Positions 44,204 through 52,962 of a stretch of DNA of 64,000 bases are shown in pieces; within the stretch, counting starts at the first letter, position 1; each line of letters begins with the position of its first letter. The translations under genes were made by a program, and so were the position numbers. The notes under the pieces are model-generated. The model ran no database searches and was not told where the DNA came from. It saw only the letters and a program-made list of their open reading frames with translations. Source of the DNA: Rhodococcus sp. 14-2470-1b (GTDB lineage Bacteria; Actinomycetota; Actinomycetes; Mycobacteriales; Mycobacteriaceae); the NCBI RefSeq assembly GCF_002259415.1, contig NZ_NPFY01000011.1, positions 496,001-560,000 of the forward strand, read 5' to 3'.

Positions 44204-45643
44204 GTGAATCCGGAGCCGGCCACAACGGAGGCGGTGGCAGCATCGATGATCAGCCTCCCCCGCGGCATGGATCTCGCACTCAATGGTGGCTCCGACCGGG
44301 CGCGCGAGGCCGGGGCCGAGATCAGAGACAACGCCATGGCGCAGTTCGGGTACACCGCGGTGTACGACGGCAGGGCCGTCGACGACGACCCGTTCGAGGT
44401 CATGTCGCACGAGGACATCTGGAGCAAAGCGCAGGCGCTTCAGGCCGAGCACATCGACGCCACGTCCGGCAACTGGCGAATCCTGGGCAACGACGCTGCA
44501 ACCGACGCCGCCGCCTTCGCGTTGAAGGTGACCAACCAGGTCGGGACCAACTGGCAGGGCGTCGCGGCCGAGGCCGCCGGGCAGGGTGTCGATCGCTACG
44601 CGACCTCGGCAGGCGAATTGATGCTGGCCGCCGACGGTCTTTCGCAGAAAGTTCAAGCGACGTCGGCCGGAGTCAACGCCACCCGCGCGGCCCTGCCTCC
44701 GCCCGTTCCCTATGGCACCGGCGAGAAGATTTTCGACGTGGGATCCTGGCTCACCAGAACACTGCTGCCCGGCGACCTGAAGAGTTTCCAACACCTCCAC
44801 GAAGAAGCGGAGGAGGCTGCTCGTACCGTGATGAAGACGCAGTATGCGCCCGTCATTCGCGAAGCGGCCGTTCAGGTTCCGGTTCTTCCGCCCGCACTGA
44901 ATCCGTTGAGCGGTTCCGAGGGGCTTACCTTTTCGTACCCTGGCGCGTCTCGGCCGGATTCCGGTGGTTCCGGGTGGAGCGGTATGTCCGGAGGCAGCGC
45001 CGGTCCCGGCAGCGCTGGGACGAGTACTGCGACCCCAGGCGGCGCCGGCTCACCCGCGACACAGCAGGCTCCCTCCACGGAGGCATCGAGCTGGGCGCCT
45101 GCAGAATCCGCTGCATCGCCTGCGGGCCAAACCAATTCGAGCTCGTACGGTACCGGGCAGGGAAACGGCGGAGCCCAGGGCACCGGCGCACCCTCGTCCA
45201 CCAGCAGCGCAGCAGCGGGATCACCGGTCGGCGGAGCACTCGCGCCGGGCGGTTCCGGTGGGCGGCCGGGAGGTAACGGCGCAGGCTCGCGATTCGGTTC
45301 GGGAGGTTCCGGTGGCTCCGGCGGCGTACGCGGTGGCGGCGGCCTGGGTCCGGGCGGCCTGGGCGCAGGCGGCTTCGGAGGAGGTTCGTCGGTCGGTGGC
45401 CCGTCCGGGAGCGGACTGGGAGCGGCCGGAGGCGGCGGTGTCGCCGGGGCAGCCGGAGCGACGGCTGGACGTCCCGGCACCCCGGGAATGGGTATGGGCG
45501 GCATGGCCCCTGCTGCAGGCCGCGGAGGGGGCGGTGGCGACGACGATGTCCATCAGACACCCGGCTACCTGATCGACGCGGTGAACGGAGACGAACTGAT
45601 CGGATCGCTTCCGCTCGTGGCACCCCCGGTGCTCGGAGAGTGA
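44204..45643 (+). CDS. PPE-like ESX substrate with Gly/Ser/Pro-rich tail
   Basis: This 479-residue protein has a helical N-terminal part of about 200 residues with a W-x-G motif (GTNWQGVAAEAAGQGVDRYA, near 118-137), the WXG100/PPE-type feature of type VII secretion substrates. The C-terminal half (about 240-450) is very rich in Gly, Ser, Ala and Pro, as in PPE and related proteins. The GTG at 44204 is the likely start. The next gene is an EspG-like chaperone overlapping by 4 bp, the classic PPE-EspG pairing. No PE partner or ESX core genes are in the window. Confidence 0.75.
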   Translation: MNPEPATTEAVAASMISLPRGMDLALNGGSDRAREAGAEIRDNAMAQFGYTAVYDGRAVDDDPFEVMSHEDIWSKAQALQAEHIDATSGNWRILGNDAATDAAAFALKVTNQVGTNWQGVAAEAAGQGVDRYATSAGELMLAADGLSQKVQATSAGVNATRAALPPPVPYGTGEKIFDVGSWLTRTLLPGDLKSFQHLHEEAEEAARTVMKTQYAPVIREAAVQVPVLPPALNPLSGSEGLTFSYPGASRPDSGGSGWSGMSGGSAGPGSAGTSTATPGGAGSPATQQAPSTEASSWAPAESAASPAGQTNSSSYGTGQGNGGAQGTGAPSSTSSAAAGSPVGGALAPGGSGGRPGGNGAGSRFGSGGSGGSGGVRGGGGLGPGGLGAGGFGGGSSVGGPSGSGLGAAGGGGVAGAAGATAGRPGTPGMGMGGMAPAAGRGGGGGDDDVHQTPGYLIDAVNGDELIGSLPLVAPPVLGE

Positions 45644-46401
45644 CACTTCGGCATTGGACACTCGACGGTCTCGTGTTCAGGATGCTTCTCGAGCAATCCG
45701 GGCGAGACCGCCTGCCGTTCCCCCTGCAGCATCGTCCGATGGCCGACTCCGCTGCCGACTATCACCGCAGACGTCACGAGGCCACGACTGCCGCGCTCGA
45801 GATCCTGGACGAGGATCTTCGTTTCGCGATCCGGACGATCGTCGAGCCGGTTGTGCGGGTGGAACTCGTCGGACACGTGAGGACCGGAGACACCGCGCAC
45901 ACGAAACTGCGCGCGCACGCAGCCGTGGGACACGACGTAGCCGTCGTTCTGACGCAGGCACCCGGCATCGACGACCGCTCCGGCGGCGACATCACTCTGG
46001 AGACGATGGAATCTTTCCGAGGTGTGCGTGCCGTGGTGGACGTGTTGCCGAACGTGGTGCGCGGCACCGGCCCGCGGATCGATGTGAGCCGGCCCGCCAC
46101 CGAGAGCGGCACGGACAGATCACCTCTGCTGCAGAGTATGTCGCGCACGAGCAACGACGACCGCTACGAGCGTCTGTTCTCCCGTCCACCGTCCAGTGCA
46201 GGCGAGATCCTGGTGTGCGCCGGCCCGGCACCGGACAGCAGGCTGACCGAAGGAACGACCGGTGTGCAGTGGGTGGATTTCGCCGACGACGGGCGCTACA
46301 TGATCCGGCACACGTCGATCATCAGCGTGATTCCGGTGACGGTGTCGGAGCTGGTATCGGAGGTGCGGGGACTCGTCGGGAAAGCCACGGCGGTTCGATG
46401 A
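45640..46401 (+). CDS. EspG-family ESX secretion chaperone-like protein
   Basis: This 253-residue protein starts LRHWTLDGLVFRMLLEQSGR and continues with the LPFPLQHR strand, matching the start of EspG proteins (W-x-L-x-x-x-E, then LPxPL). EspG binds PE-PPE proteins in the cytosol and keeps them soluble for ESX export. The GTG start overlaps the PPE-like stop by 4 bp (GTGA), so the two are produced together. I do not see the EccC-type motor or other ESX genes here; they may lie elsewhere on the chromosome. Confidence 0.78.
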   Translation: MTLRHWTLDGLVFRMLLEQSGRDRLPFPLQHRPMADSAADYHRRRHEATTAALEILDEDLRFAIRTIVEPVVRVELVGHVRTGDTAHTKLRAHAAVGHDVAVVLTQAPGIDDRSGGDITLETMESFRGVRAVVDVLPNVVRGTGPRIDVSRPATESGTDRSPLLQSMSRTSNDDRYERLFSRPPSSAGEILVCAGPAPDSRLTEGTTGVQWVDFADDGRYMIRHTSIISVIPVTVSELVSEVRGLVGKATAVR

Positions 46402-46405
46402 CCCG

Positions 46406-46463
46406 TTGACACCATAACGATTCTCGATACTATATCGATATTCGTTGTTATCGACTATCGATA
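46406..46463 (+). promoter_or_regulatory. Promoter and overlapping operator of the DUF2975/HTH genes
   Basis: TTGACA at 46406-46411 and TACTAT at 46428-46433 are separated by 16 bp, a near-consensus sigma-70-type promoter. Overlapping the -10 region is an imperfect inverted repeat, AACGATTCTCGATA at 46416-46429 and TATCGATATTCGTT at 46433-46446, and a further TATCGATA-like copy lies at 46457-46463. The arrangement suggests repression, most simply by the small HTH protein encoded two genes later. Confidence 0.65.
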
Positions 46464-46473
46464 TGGAGTTGTC

Positions 46474-47073
46474 ATGGGCTCGTCACTGGGATCGCGACGA
46501 TCGAACCGGATAGTGATGGCAATCTATGCCCTGATCGCCGTCGGCTGGTCGGCGTGGAGGCTGTTCGAGTACGGGCTGTCGTCCTACATTCGGGTCTCGG
46601 TCGAGCCCGTCGTCGACACTCCCGTCGTCGGCCTCTACGGCGGTGAGCTCCAGCCCGGAAACGTGGTCGAGTTGGCATTCGCCAAGTCCGACGTGCAACG
46701 CCTGATGGGAATGATCGATTTCTTCCGATACTCCGAGATAGTCGTCGGACTGGTTCTGTTGCTGGTGGGGATGACATTCCTGTATCGGTTCTGCGACCGA
46801 GTGATCGACGGCCGGGCCTTCGGGAAGGGCGCGACAGTTGACCTGACGGTGGTGGCCGTCGTTCTGATGCTCTACCCGTTCCTCACCGGAATGCTGCGGC
46901 AGATGGGCACCAACTCTGTCCTGGGATCGCTCGAGCTGACCGATGTACTGGACACTGCGGCCAGCTTCGACGGGGTCTGGATCGCGATTGCGGTCGCCGC
47001 ATTCCTCCAATTCGTCTACGCAGCAATCCAACAGGGCACGAAGCTCGTCGAGGACACCGAGGGATTGGTCTGA
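46474..47073 (+). CDS. DUF2975 membrane protein
   Basis: This 199-residue protein has four hydrophobic helices (about 13-32, 86-108, 122-143 and 161-185) and the pattern of DUF2975 proteins. Such proteins are commonly encoded just before a small YozG-type HTH regulator, as here (the stop and next ATG overlap by one base, TGATG). The function of the family is unknown. The ATG at 46474 follows GATATGGAG and lies downstream of a strong promoter with palindromic sites. Confidence 0.82.
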   Translation: MGSSLGSRRSNRIVMAIYALIAVGWSAWRLFEYGLSSYIRVSVEPVVDTPVVGLYGGELQPGNVVELAFAKSDVQRLMGMIDFFRYSEIVVGLVLLLVGMTFLYRFCDRVIDGRAFGKGATVDLTVVAVVLMLYPFLTGMLRQMGTNSVLGSLELTDVLDTAASFDGVWIAIAVAAFLQFVYAAIQQGTKLVEDTEGLV

Positions 47074-47297
47074 TGGGTGAGCCCGCCGAACACCTGATCA
47101 CCTGCCATCTCGGGGAGATACTCGATGCCCGCGGAATGACCTTGGCCGAGCTCTCCCGTGTCGCGGGCGTCAGCGTCGTGAACCTGTCGGTGCTGAAGAA
47201 CGACCGAGCCAAAGCAATTCGGTTCAGCACACTGACGGCGGTGTGCCTCGCGCTCGGGTGCACGCCCGGCGACCTGTTCAGCGTCCGGACGCAGTAG
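47073..47297 (+). CDS. Small XRE-type HTH regulator (YozG-like)
   Basis: This 74-residue protein has the HTH core LAELSRVAGVSVVNLSVLKN near residues 25-44 and the terminal LGCTPGDLFSV segment of the XRE/Cro family. It binds DNA as a dimer. The coupled DUF2975 gene and the palindromes at the shared promoter suggest autoregulation. Confidence 0.88.
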   Translation: MGEPAEHLITCHLGEILDARGMTLAELSRVAGVSVVNLSVLKNDRAKAIRFSTLTAVCLALGCTPGDLFSVRTQ

Positions 47298-47365
47298 CCC
47301 CATCCGGACAAATCCACCCAGTACATTGGTGTGCAGCATCCGCATCCGACCGAAGGACTTCTTTC

Positions 47366-48613
47366 ATGTCTGCTCCCGGCCAACCCTTGGCAAAGGGTCA
47401 GAACGGCCCGATCACAGCAGCCGATGTTCTCGTCTCTGTGCAACTGTCCGCGCCCGCCGATCTGTCCGCCCTGTTGGTGACGGCGGACGGAAAGGTGCGA
47501 ACCGACGCAGACTTCGTCTTCTTCAACCAGCCGACCGGACCTGGCGTTCGGCTGGTCTCCGGCCAAGCCGGGCAACCGGCACAGCTCGCCGTGTCGCTCG
47601 CGCAGATTCCGGCGGACATCGAGCAGATTCGCGCGGTCATCACGCTCGAGGATGCATCGTCCAACTTCGGCCGGTCCGCACCCCCGGCAGCGTACGTGAG
47701 CGACGGTCAGGGAAATCCCCTCTACCACTACACCATCGACGGCCTGAGCAGCGAGTCCATCGTCATCGCAGTCGAGATCTACCGTCGCGCCGGAGCATGG
47801 AAGGTCCGCGCCGTCGGGCAGGGGTATGCCGGCGGATTCGCGGCCCTGGTAACCGACCACGGTGTATCCGTCGACGATGCACCGGCTGCCCCCGCAGCTC
47901 CGACACCGCCTCCAGCCGCAACACCAGCTCCCACGCCGACACCAGCTCCGGCAGCGCCGCCCGTGCCGCCGCCACCCGCCGCGCCCGCAGGTCCACCCGA
48001 GGTCAACCTCACGAAAGCACGCCCCGTCAGCCTCAGCAAAGGCCAGAAGGTCACGCTGAAGAAGGACGGCGGAGTCGCCCTGACCATCATCCGCATGGGA
48101 CTCGGCTGGGACCCTGTCCAGGCACCGAAGAAGACCAGCTTCTTCGGCGGGGGCGGCAAAGGCGGCAACATCGACCTCGACGCATCGGCCATCATGTTCG
48201 CCGGGAACAACGTCGCCGACGTCGTCTACTACGGTCAACTCCGCGCCAAGGACGGATCCATCCTGCACCAGGGCGACAACCTCACCGGCGAAGGAGAAGG
48301 CGACGACGAGGTCGTGAACGTCGACCTCACCCGCGTACCCCCGCAGATCACAGCCATCGTCTTCACGGTGACCTCCTACCGAGGGCAGACCTTCGAGCAG
48401 ATCCAGAACGCCTTCTGCCGACTCGTCGACGACACCAACAACGCCGAACTCGCGCGCTTCACCCTGCAAGGCGGCATGCCGTTCACCGGCCTGGTCATGG
48501 CCAAGGTCTACCGCGACGGGGGCAACTGGAAACTCCAGGCCATCGGCGAAGGCATCAACGCCAAACACGCCGGCGAAGCCGTACCTCAACTCGGGCCCTA
48601 CATCCGGCCCTGA
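47366..48613 (+). CDS. Double-TerD protein with Pro-rich linker
   Basis: This 415-residue protein has two TerD domains, about residues 5-170 (ending GYAGGFAALVTDHGVS) and 220-415 (PVSLSKGQKVTLKKDGG through GMPFTGLVMAKVYRDGG). They are joined by a Pro/Ala linker of about 45 residues. The second domain keeps the acidic loops (NIDLDAS and QGDNLTGEGEGDDE); the first lacks part of them and may not bind calcium. The ATG at 47366 follows GAAGGACTT and removes an unrelated N-terminal run. It ends the island before the repeat-bearing gap and GT87. Confidence 0.88.
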   Translation: MSAPGQPLAKGQNGPITAADVLVSVQLSAPADLSALLVTADGKVRTDADFVFFNQPTGPGVRLVSGQAGQPAQLAVSLAQIPADIEQIRAVITLEDASSNFGRSAPPAAYVSDGQGNPLYHYTIDGLSSESIVIAVEIYRRAGAWKVRAVGQGYAGGFAALVTDHGVSVDDAPAAPAAPTPPPAATPAPTPTPAPAAPPVPPPPAAPAGPPEVNLTKARPVSLSKGQKVTLKKDGGVALTIIRMGLGWDPVQAPKKTSFFGGGGKGGNIDLDASAIMFAGNNVADVVYYGQLRAKDGSILHQGDNLTGEGEGDDEVVNVDLTRVPPQITAIVFTVTSYRGQTFEQIQNAFCRLVDDTNNAELARFTLQGGMPFTGLVMAKVYRDGGNWKLQAIGEGINAKHAGEAVPQLGPYIRP

Positions 48614-48685
48614 CAACCTCGCCCCGCCGCGCCCCGACCCTCCCGGTCGGGGCGCCCGGACGAGCCCCGCCCGGACGGCAACCGG

Positions 48686-48742
48686 GTCGGAGCGAAAGCG
48701 GACTTCAGTCAGTCTGACTGACCGAACCCCACGTTCGGTCAG
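48686..48742. repeat. Dispersed hairpin element, copy 1
   Basis: This is a 57-bp element beginning GTCGGAGCGAAAGCGGACTT and ending CCACGTTCGGTCAG. It contains two inverted repeats, CAGTCAGTCTGACTG and CCGAACCCCACGTTCGG. It lies between the convergent double-TerD and GT87 genes. Copy 2 at 48817 is identical, and diverged copies lie near 24.9 kb. Confidence 0.9.
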
Positions 48743-48816
48743 AAGATGAGGCCGACTGCCCATTCCGGTCGCAGCCCCGGACGCAGCCCCGCCCGGAGCG
48801 AAAGGACGGGCCCCAG

Positions 48817-48873
48817 GTCGGAGCGAAAGCGGACTTCAGTCAGTCTGACTGACCGAACCCCACGTTCGGTCAG
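48817..48873. repeat. Dispersed hairpin element, copy 2
   Basis: This is identical over 57 bp to the copy at 48686. Its last few bases overlap the stop codon of the convergent GT87 gene. Paired copies between convergent genes could serve as bidirectional terminators. Confidence 0.9.
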
Positions 48874-50462
48874 GAAATGGGGCCCAGGCCGGAACCGGAG
48901 CCGCCACCCCGGGGTGCAGGGGTACCGGTCGAGACGCGGTGGACGTCGCGGGTGTGGTCGAGGACGCCGCCGATGGGGTCGTCGGTGCCGTTGCGACGGA
49001 TGAGGTCTTCCTGGGGTCGGTAGATCTGCCGGACAACGAGTGCGCAGAGGCCGATGACGGCGATGTCGCGGAGAACGATTGCGGCGGTGAACCATTGCTC
49101 GGGCACGCCTTTGTTGCCGATGCCGAGGTAGTAGTACATACGAGGGAACCAGATGAGGGCGTCGACGGTCATCCAGGCGAGGAGCAGTCGGCGGTGCGGC
49201 AGTGCGAGGACCGCGAGCGGTACGAGCCACAGCGAGTATTGGGGGCTCCAGACCTTGTTGGTCAGAAGGAATCCCGCGACGACGAGAAAGCAGAGCTGCG
49301 CCAACCTGGGGCGCATGGGGGCGTTGACTGCGATGTAGGCGATTGCGACGCAGACGATTGCGAAGAGTCCGAGGGTGACGGCGTTGAGTACCAACGGTTT
49401 GTCGCCGGGGTAGAGGGTGCCGTCGAAGCCGCCCCAGCCGGTGAAGGACGTGATGACGTTGTAGATCGAGTCGGGGTCGGCGCCGCGGGCGGAGTTGAGG
49501 CGGAAGAACTCGTACCATCCGCTCGGATAGAGCAGTGCAATGGGAAGATTGACGACGAGCCAGGCTGCGACGGCCGCGCAGGTGGCTTGTCCCCATTCCC
49601 TCATCTTTCCGGCGCGCCAGCACAGCACGAGGAGCGGTCCGAGCAGCAGGAGGGGATACAGCTTGGCGGCGCCGCCGAGCCCCAGCAGAACACCTGCGAG
49701 GATCGGTTTCTTGCGACCCCAGGCGAGGAGCGCGCCGGCGGCGAAAGCGGTTGCGAGAGCGTCGAAATTGGTGAAGCCATGGACCACGACGAGGGGCGAC
49801 ACGGCGACGAGGGCGGCGTCCCAAATTCTTCGTCCGGCGGATATGGCGGTGGCCCACACTGTCACCAGCCAGGCGATGGCCAAGCCGATGACGACGACGT
49901 TGAAGTAGACGGCGACCGGGAGCGCCTGCGGCAACCAGGACACCGCACTCCATGCGTCGGCCACGACCATCGACCCGTACTGGTACAGCCCGGACAGCAC
50001 CGGGTACTCCATGTAGCGGATCTGGGTCGTGCCGTCGGCAGCTACTTCTTCCCAGGACTTCTTGTACGGGAAGGCGCCCTCGTCGAGACGTTCGGCTCCG
50101 AACAACGGCACGGTGTCGGAGTAGCACATCGCCACGTACTGACGGCTGCCGCTCCAGTCGAGCCCGAGTTCTCCGTCGGGACCGTTGGGAGCCTGTTGAA
50201 TACAGCCCGCCTTCGCGAACCAGCCGAACGCGAGAAACACGACGGCGAGCAGCAACAGAACCCGCAGCGGGGTGAGGAAGCGTTGCCTGCCGATCAGCGC
50301 GTGCCGACCGGCGGGGCCTCCGATGGCGGCCGTGAGTTCGGCCGCCATCGGGTCCGACGTGGCGGGTAGATCCCGGGCACTGTTCGAGCGAAGATCCGGC
50401 GCGAGCGGTCCCGGACTTGCAACCCTGCGTTCGACGGGGGTGCCGGGGTTGCTGTCGCTCAC
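48870..50462 (-). CDS. GT87-family (DUF2029) membrane glycosyltransferase-like protein, Rv0051-type
   Basis: This 530-residue protein has a cytosolic N-terminal tail of about 70 residues and about ten to twelve helices. Conserved GT87 segments include WLVTVWATAI, GGAAKLYPLLLLGPLLVL and VWSPQYSLWLVPLAVL. It follows ponA1 by 10 bp, the arrangement of ponA1-Rv0051 in mycobacteria. A role in polyprenol-linked sugar transfer at the cell envelope is suggested by family. An identical copy lies at 55171-56763. Confidence 0.85.
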   Translation of the reverse strand: MSDSNPGTPVERRVASPGPLAPDLRSNSARDLPATSDPMAAELTAAIGGPAGRHALIGRQRFLTPLRVLLLLAVVFLAFGWFAKAGCIQQAPNGPDGELGLDWSGSRQYVAMCYSDTVPLFGAERLDEGAFPYKKSWEEVAADGTTQIRYMEYPVLSGLYQYGSMVVADAWSAVSWLPQALPVAVYFNVVVIGLAIAWLVTVWATAISAGRRIWDAALVAVSPLVVVHGFTNFDALATAFAAGALLAWGRKKPILAGVLLGLGGAAKLYPLLLLGPLLVLCWRAGKMREWGQATCAAVAAWLVVNLPIALLYPSGWYEFFRLNSARGADPDSIYNVITSFTGWGGFDGTLYPGDKPLVLNAVTLGLFAIVCVAIAYIAVNAPMRPRLAQLCFLVVAGFLLTNKVWSPQYSLWLVPLAVLALPHRRLLLAWMTVDALIWFPRMYYYLGIGNKGVPEQWFTAAIVLRDIAVIGLCALVVRQIYRPQEDLIRRNGTDDPIGGVLDHTRDVHRVSTGTPAPRGGGSGSGLGPIS

Positions 50463-50472
50463 TCCGGACAGG

Positions 50473-52962
50473 TTACCGGCCCGGGGCCGGTTCGGGTTCC
50501 TGCGCTGGAGCCTCCGGTTCGGCTGGAGTCTCCGGCGTCGGAGCAGGCGCCAGTCCGGGTAGCGGGATGGTCACACCGGGCAGGATTTCCACCTGGCGTG
50601 GGGTGATCACCACCGGCGGAGAAATCTCCGTCGGGATCGGCAGTGTGATGGGCGGAGCCTCGGACGTCGGAGCGACGGTCGTCGGCGCGGCCGGCGCCGA
50701 ATACTGCGGCACGCCTGCCTGTCCCGCGATGGGCTCAGGCGTCGGGAACGTCTCGTTGGTCGTTCCTTCGAGGGTCCCGTCCATCGTGTCTTTCCAGATG
50801 TCCGACGGAATTCCGGAGCCGTAGATCGAGCCGCCGTAGCTGTTCTGCAGCGGCAGCCCCTGCTCGGTACCGACCCACACCGCGGTGGACAGCGACGGGG
50901 TGTAGCCCACCATCCAGGCATCCTTGTTCTCGCCAGTGTCTCCGAGCTGCGCCGTGCCCGTCTTCGCTGCGGACTGGCGTCCTCCGGCGAGGTTGTGCCC
51001 GTTGGAGTAACCGGCAATGGGACGCATTGCGGCGGTGACGTTGTCCGCCACAGCAGCGGGGACGACCTGCTGGCCGGGCTCGGCACCTCGGTCGAGAAGG
51101 ACGGTGCCGTCTGCCGTCACGACGCGTTGCACGAAGTGCGGTGCGTGGTAGATGCCCGATGCGGCGAGGGTGGCGTAGGCGGAGGCCATGTCGATGACAC
51201 GTGACTGGTACTGACCGAGGACGATTCCGTTGTTCGGGCCGACGCCGTCGCCTTCGGTCAATGTGGGTCCGACGCCCGGAATTTCCTCGGCGACACCCAG
51301 TTTGTGGGCCATGTCCGCGATGGACTGCGGGCCGTTGTCCATGGCGAGCTGCATGCGATAGAAGCTCGTGTTCAACGATCGTTTGAGCGCCTCCGCGATG
51401 GTGCACGTTCCGCAGGACTCACCTTCGACGTTGCCGATGGAGATGCCGTTGACCGTCAGCGGAGAGCTGTCGTACATCTGCGACAACGGGATGCCCTGGT
51501 CGAGTGCCGCGGCGAGACCGAACACCTTGAAAGACGAGCCCGTCTGCAGACCGGACTGCGCGAAGTCGAATCCACGGCCGTCGGCGCCGCCGTAGTACGA
51601 CTTGACCGCCCCGGTTCTGGGGTCGATGGACACCGACGCTGTGCGCAGGTCGCCCGGCTCTCCTTCGAGGTTGCTGTTCACCGCGTCGATGGCGGCGGCT
51701 TGCGCGGCCGGGTCGATCGTCGTGGTGATCTGCAGGCCTTCGGTGTTCAGGTCCTGCTCACTGACTCCCGCGGCGGACAGTTCGCGGAGAACCTGCGCCT
51801 TGATGAGTCCGTTGGGGCCGCTGTCGGTGTCGTCGTTCGATGCAGCCGAGCTGGGGATCCACGGCGGATAGACCATGGCTGCGCGCTGAGCCTGATCGAT
51901 GTTGCCCTGGCTGACCATCCCGTCGAGCACGTAGTCCCATCGCGACTGGGCACCCTCGGGATTGAACTCGGGGTCCAGGCCGGAGGGCTGCTGAATCGTC
52001 GCGGCGAGGACCGCGCCTTCCTCGATCGTCAGCTGGTCGACCGGCTTGCCGAAGTATGCCGTCGACGCTGCCGCGATGCCGTACGCACCGCGGCCGAAGT
52101 AGATCGTGTTCAAGTACGCGGCCAGGATGTCGTCCTTGGACCATTGGCGAGCCATCTTCGAGGAGATGACGAGCTCACGCATCTTTCGGGTCAGAGTGCG
52201 CTCGGATCCGACGAGGGCGTTCTTCACGTACTGCTGAGTGATGGTCGAGCCGCCACCGGCGCTGTCACGGCCCAGCACGTTGTCGCGCAACGCGCGGCCG
52301 AAGCCGGTGATCGAGAAGCCGGGGTTGGAGTAGAAGTCACGATCCTCCGCCGACAGCACGGCGTTGCGCACGTGCAGCGGGATCTGGTCGATCGTGACGT
52401 CGGTCCGGTTGCCTTCGGGTGGGACGACCCGGCCCAGCTCGGTGGTGCCGTCGGAGGCGAGAATCGTCGCCACCTGATTGGTCTTGATGTCACCGGGACG
52501 CGGGACGTCCTCGACGGTGTACGCCACCATGAAGGTGAGGATCGGAACGATCAGACCCAACGCCACCAGCACGTACAAGGTCCGTCGAACTGTGCGCCAC
52601 TTGGACTTCTTCTTCGTTTTCGCGGCGGAACCTCTCTCGGGCGGTTCGGGCGGTTCGTTGCCCGAAGAGCGTGGAACATCGTCGTCCGGAGGTCCGGTCG
52701 GCGGAAGATTGGATGGTGGAACGGGAGGCGGCGGCCCGGCGGCGGGGCGTCGGACATCCTGCCGTGGATTCGGCAGCGGAGGACGACCCGGAGGCGGGTT
52801 CTGCAGAGGACGCCCTAGGGCGTCCTCTGCAGAACCCGCCTCCGGGTCGTCCTCCGCTGCCGAATCCACGGCAGGATGTCCGACGCCCCGCCGCCGGGCC
52901 GCCGCCTCCCGTTCCACCATCCAATCTTCCGCCGACCGGACCTCCGGACGACGATGTTCCAC
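50473..52962 (-). CDS. ponA1: Class A penicillin-binding protein (PonA1-like), 5' end replaced by mirror sequence
   Basis: Native sequence covers residues about 50-829. It has a Pro-rich cytosolic tail, a membrane helix (about 128-148), a GT51 domain with catalytic Glu206 (AVLSAEDRDFY), and a transpeptidase domain with SSFK near 476, SLN near 535 and KTGT near 663. A Pro-rich tail ends the protein. It polymerises and cross-links peptidoglycan. Residues 1-49 come from the other arm of the inverted repeat (antisense of this same gene), because the fold point is at 52816. No native start remains. The open frame across the fold is therefore chimeric. Confidence 0.88.
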   Translation of the reverse strand: MEHRRPEVRSAEDWMVEREAAARRRGVGHPAVDSAAEDDPEAGSAEDALGRPLQNPPPGRPPLPNPRQDVRRPAAGPPPPVPPSNLPPTGPPDDDVPRSSGNEPPEPPERGSAAKTKKKSKWRTVRRTLYVLVALGLIVPILTFMVAYTVEDVPRPGDIKTNQVATILASDGTTELGRVVPPEGNRTDVTIDQIPLHVRNAVLSAEDRDFYSNPGFSITGFGRALRDNVLGRDSAGGGSTITQQYVKNALVGSERTLTRKMRELVISSKMARQWSKDDILAAYLNTIYFGRGAYGIAAASTAYFGKPVDQLTIEEGAVLAATIQQPSGLDPEFNPEGAQSRWDYVLDGMVSQGNIDQAQRAAMVYPPWIPSSAASNDDTDSGPNGLIKAQVLRELSAAGVSEQDLNTEGLQITTTIDPAAQAAAIDAVNSNLEGEPGDLRTASVSIDPRTGAVKSYYGGADGRGFDFAQSGLQTGSSFKVFGLAAALDQGIPLSQMYDSSPLTVNGISIGNVEGESCGTCTIAEALKRSLNTSFYRMQLAMDNGPQSIADMAHKLGVAEEIPGVGPTLTEGDGVGPNNGIVLGQYQSRVIDMASAYATLAASGIYHAPHFVQRVVTADGTVLLDRGAEPGQQVVPAAVADNVTAAMRPIAGYSNGHNLAGGRQSAAKTGTAQLGDTGENKDAWMVGYTPSLSTAVWVGTEQGLPLQNSYGGSIYGSGIPSDIWKDTMDGTLEGTTNETFPTPEPIAGQAGVPQYSAPAAPTTVAPTSEAPPITLPIPTEISPPVVITPRQVEILPGVTIPLPGLAPAPTPETPAEPEAPAQEPEPAPGR

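Larger units (their letters stand above)
41633..52816 (+). repeat. Left arm of the giant inverted repeat
   Basis: Positions x and 105633-x are complementary from 41633 to 64000, so this 11,184-bp stretch is repeated inverted immediately to the right. Gene coordinates, all reading frames and the segments I compared directly are identical on both sides. The arm may extend beyond the window at its far end. There is no spacer at the centre (52816/52817). Confidence 0.97.

Noticed and set aside
52801..52832. Linear-replicon telomere or hairpin end
   Set aside because: The fold lies inside a core cell-wall gene and there is no end-specific sequence. A telomere junction would be expected in a non-coding tip.
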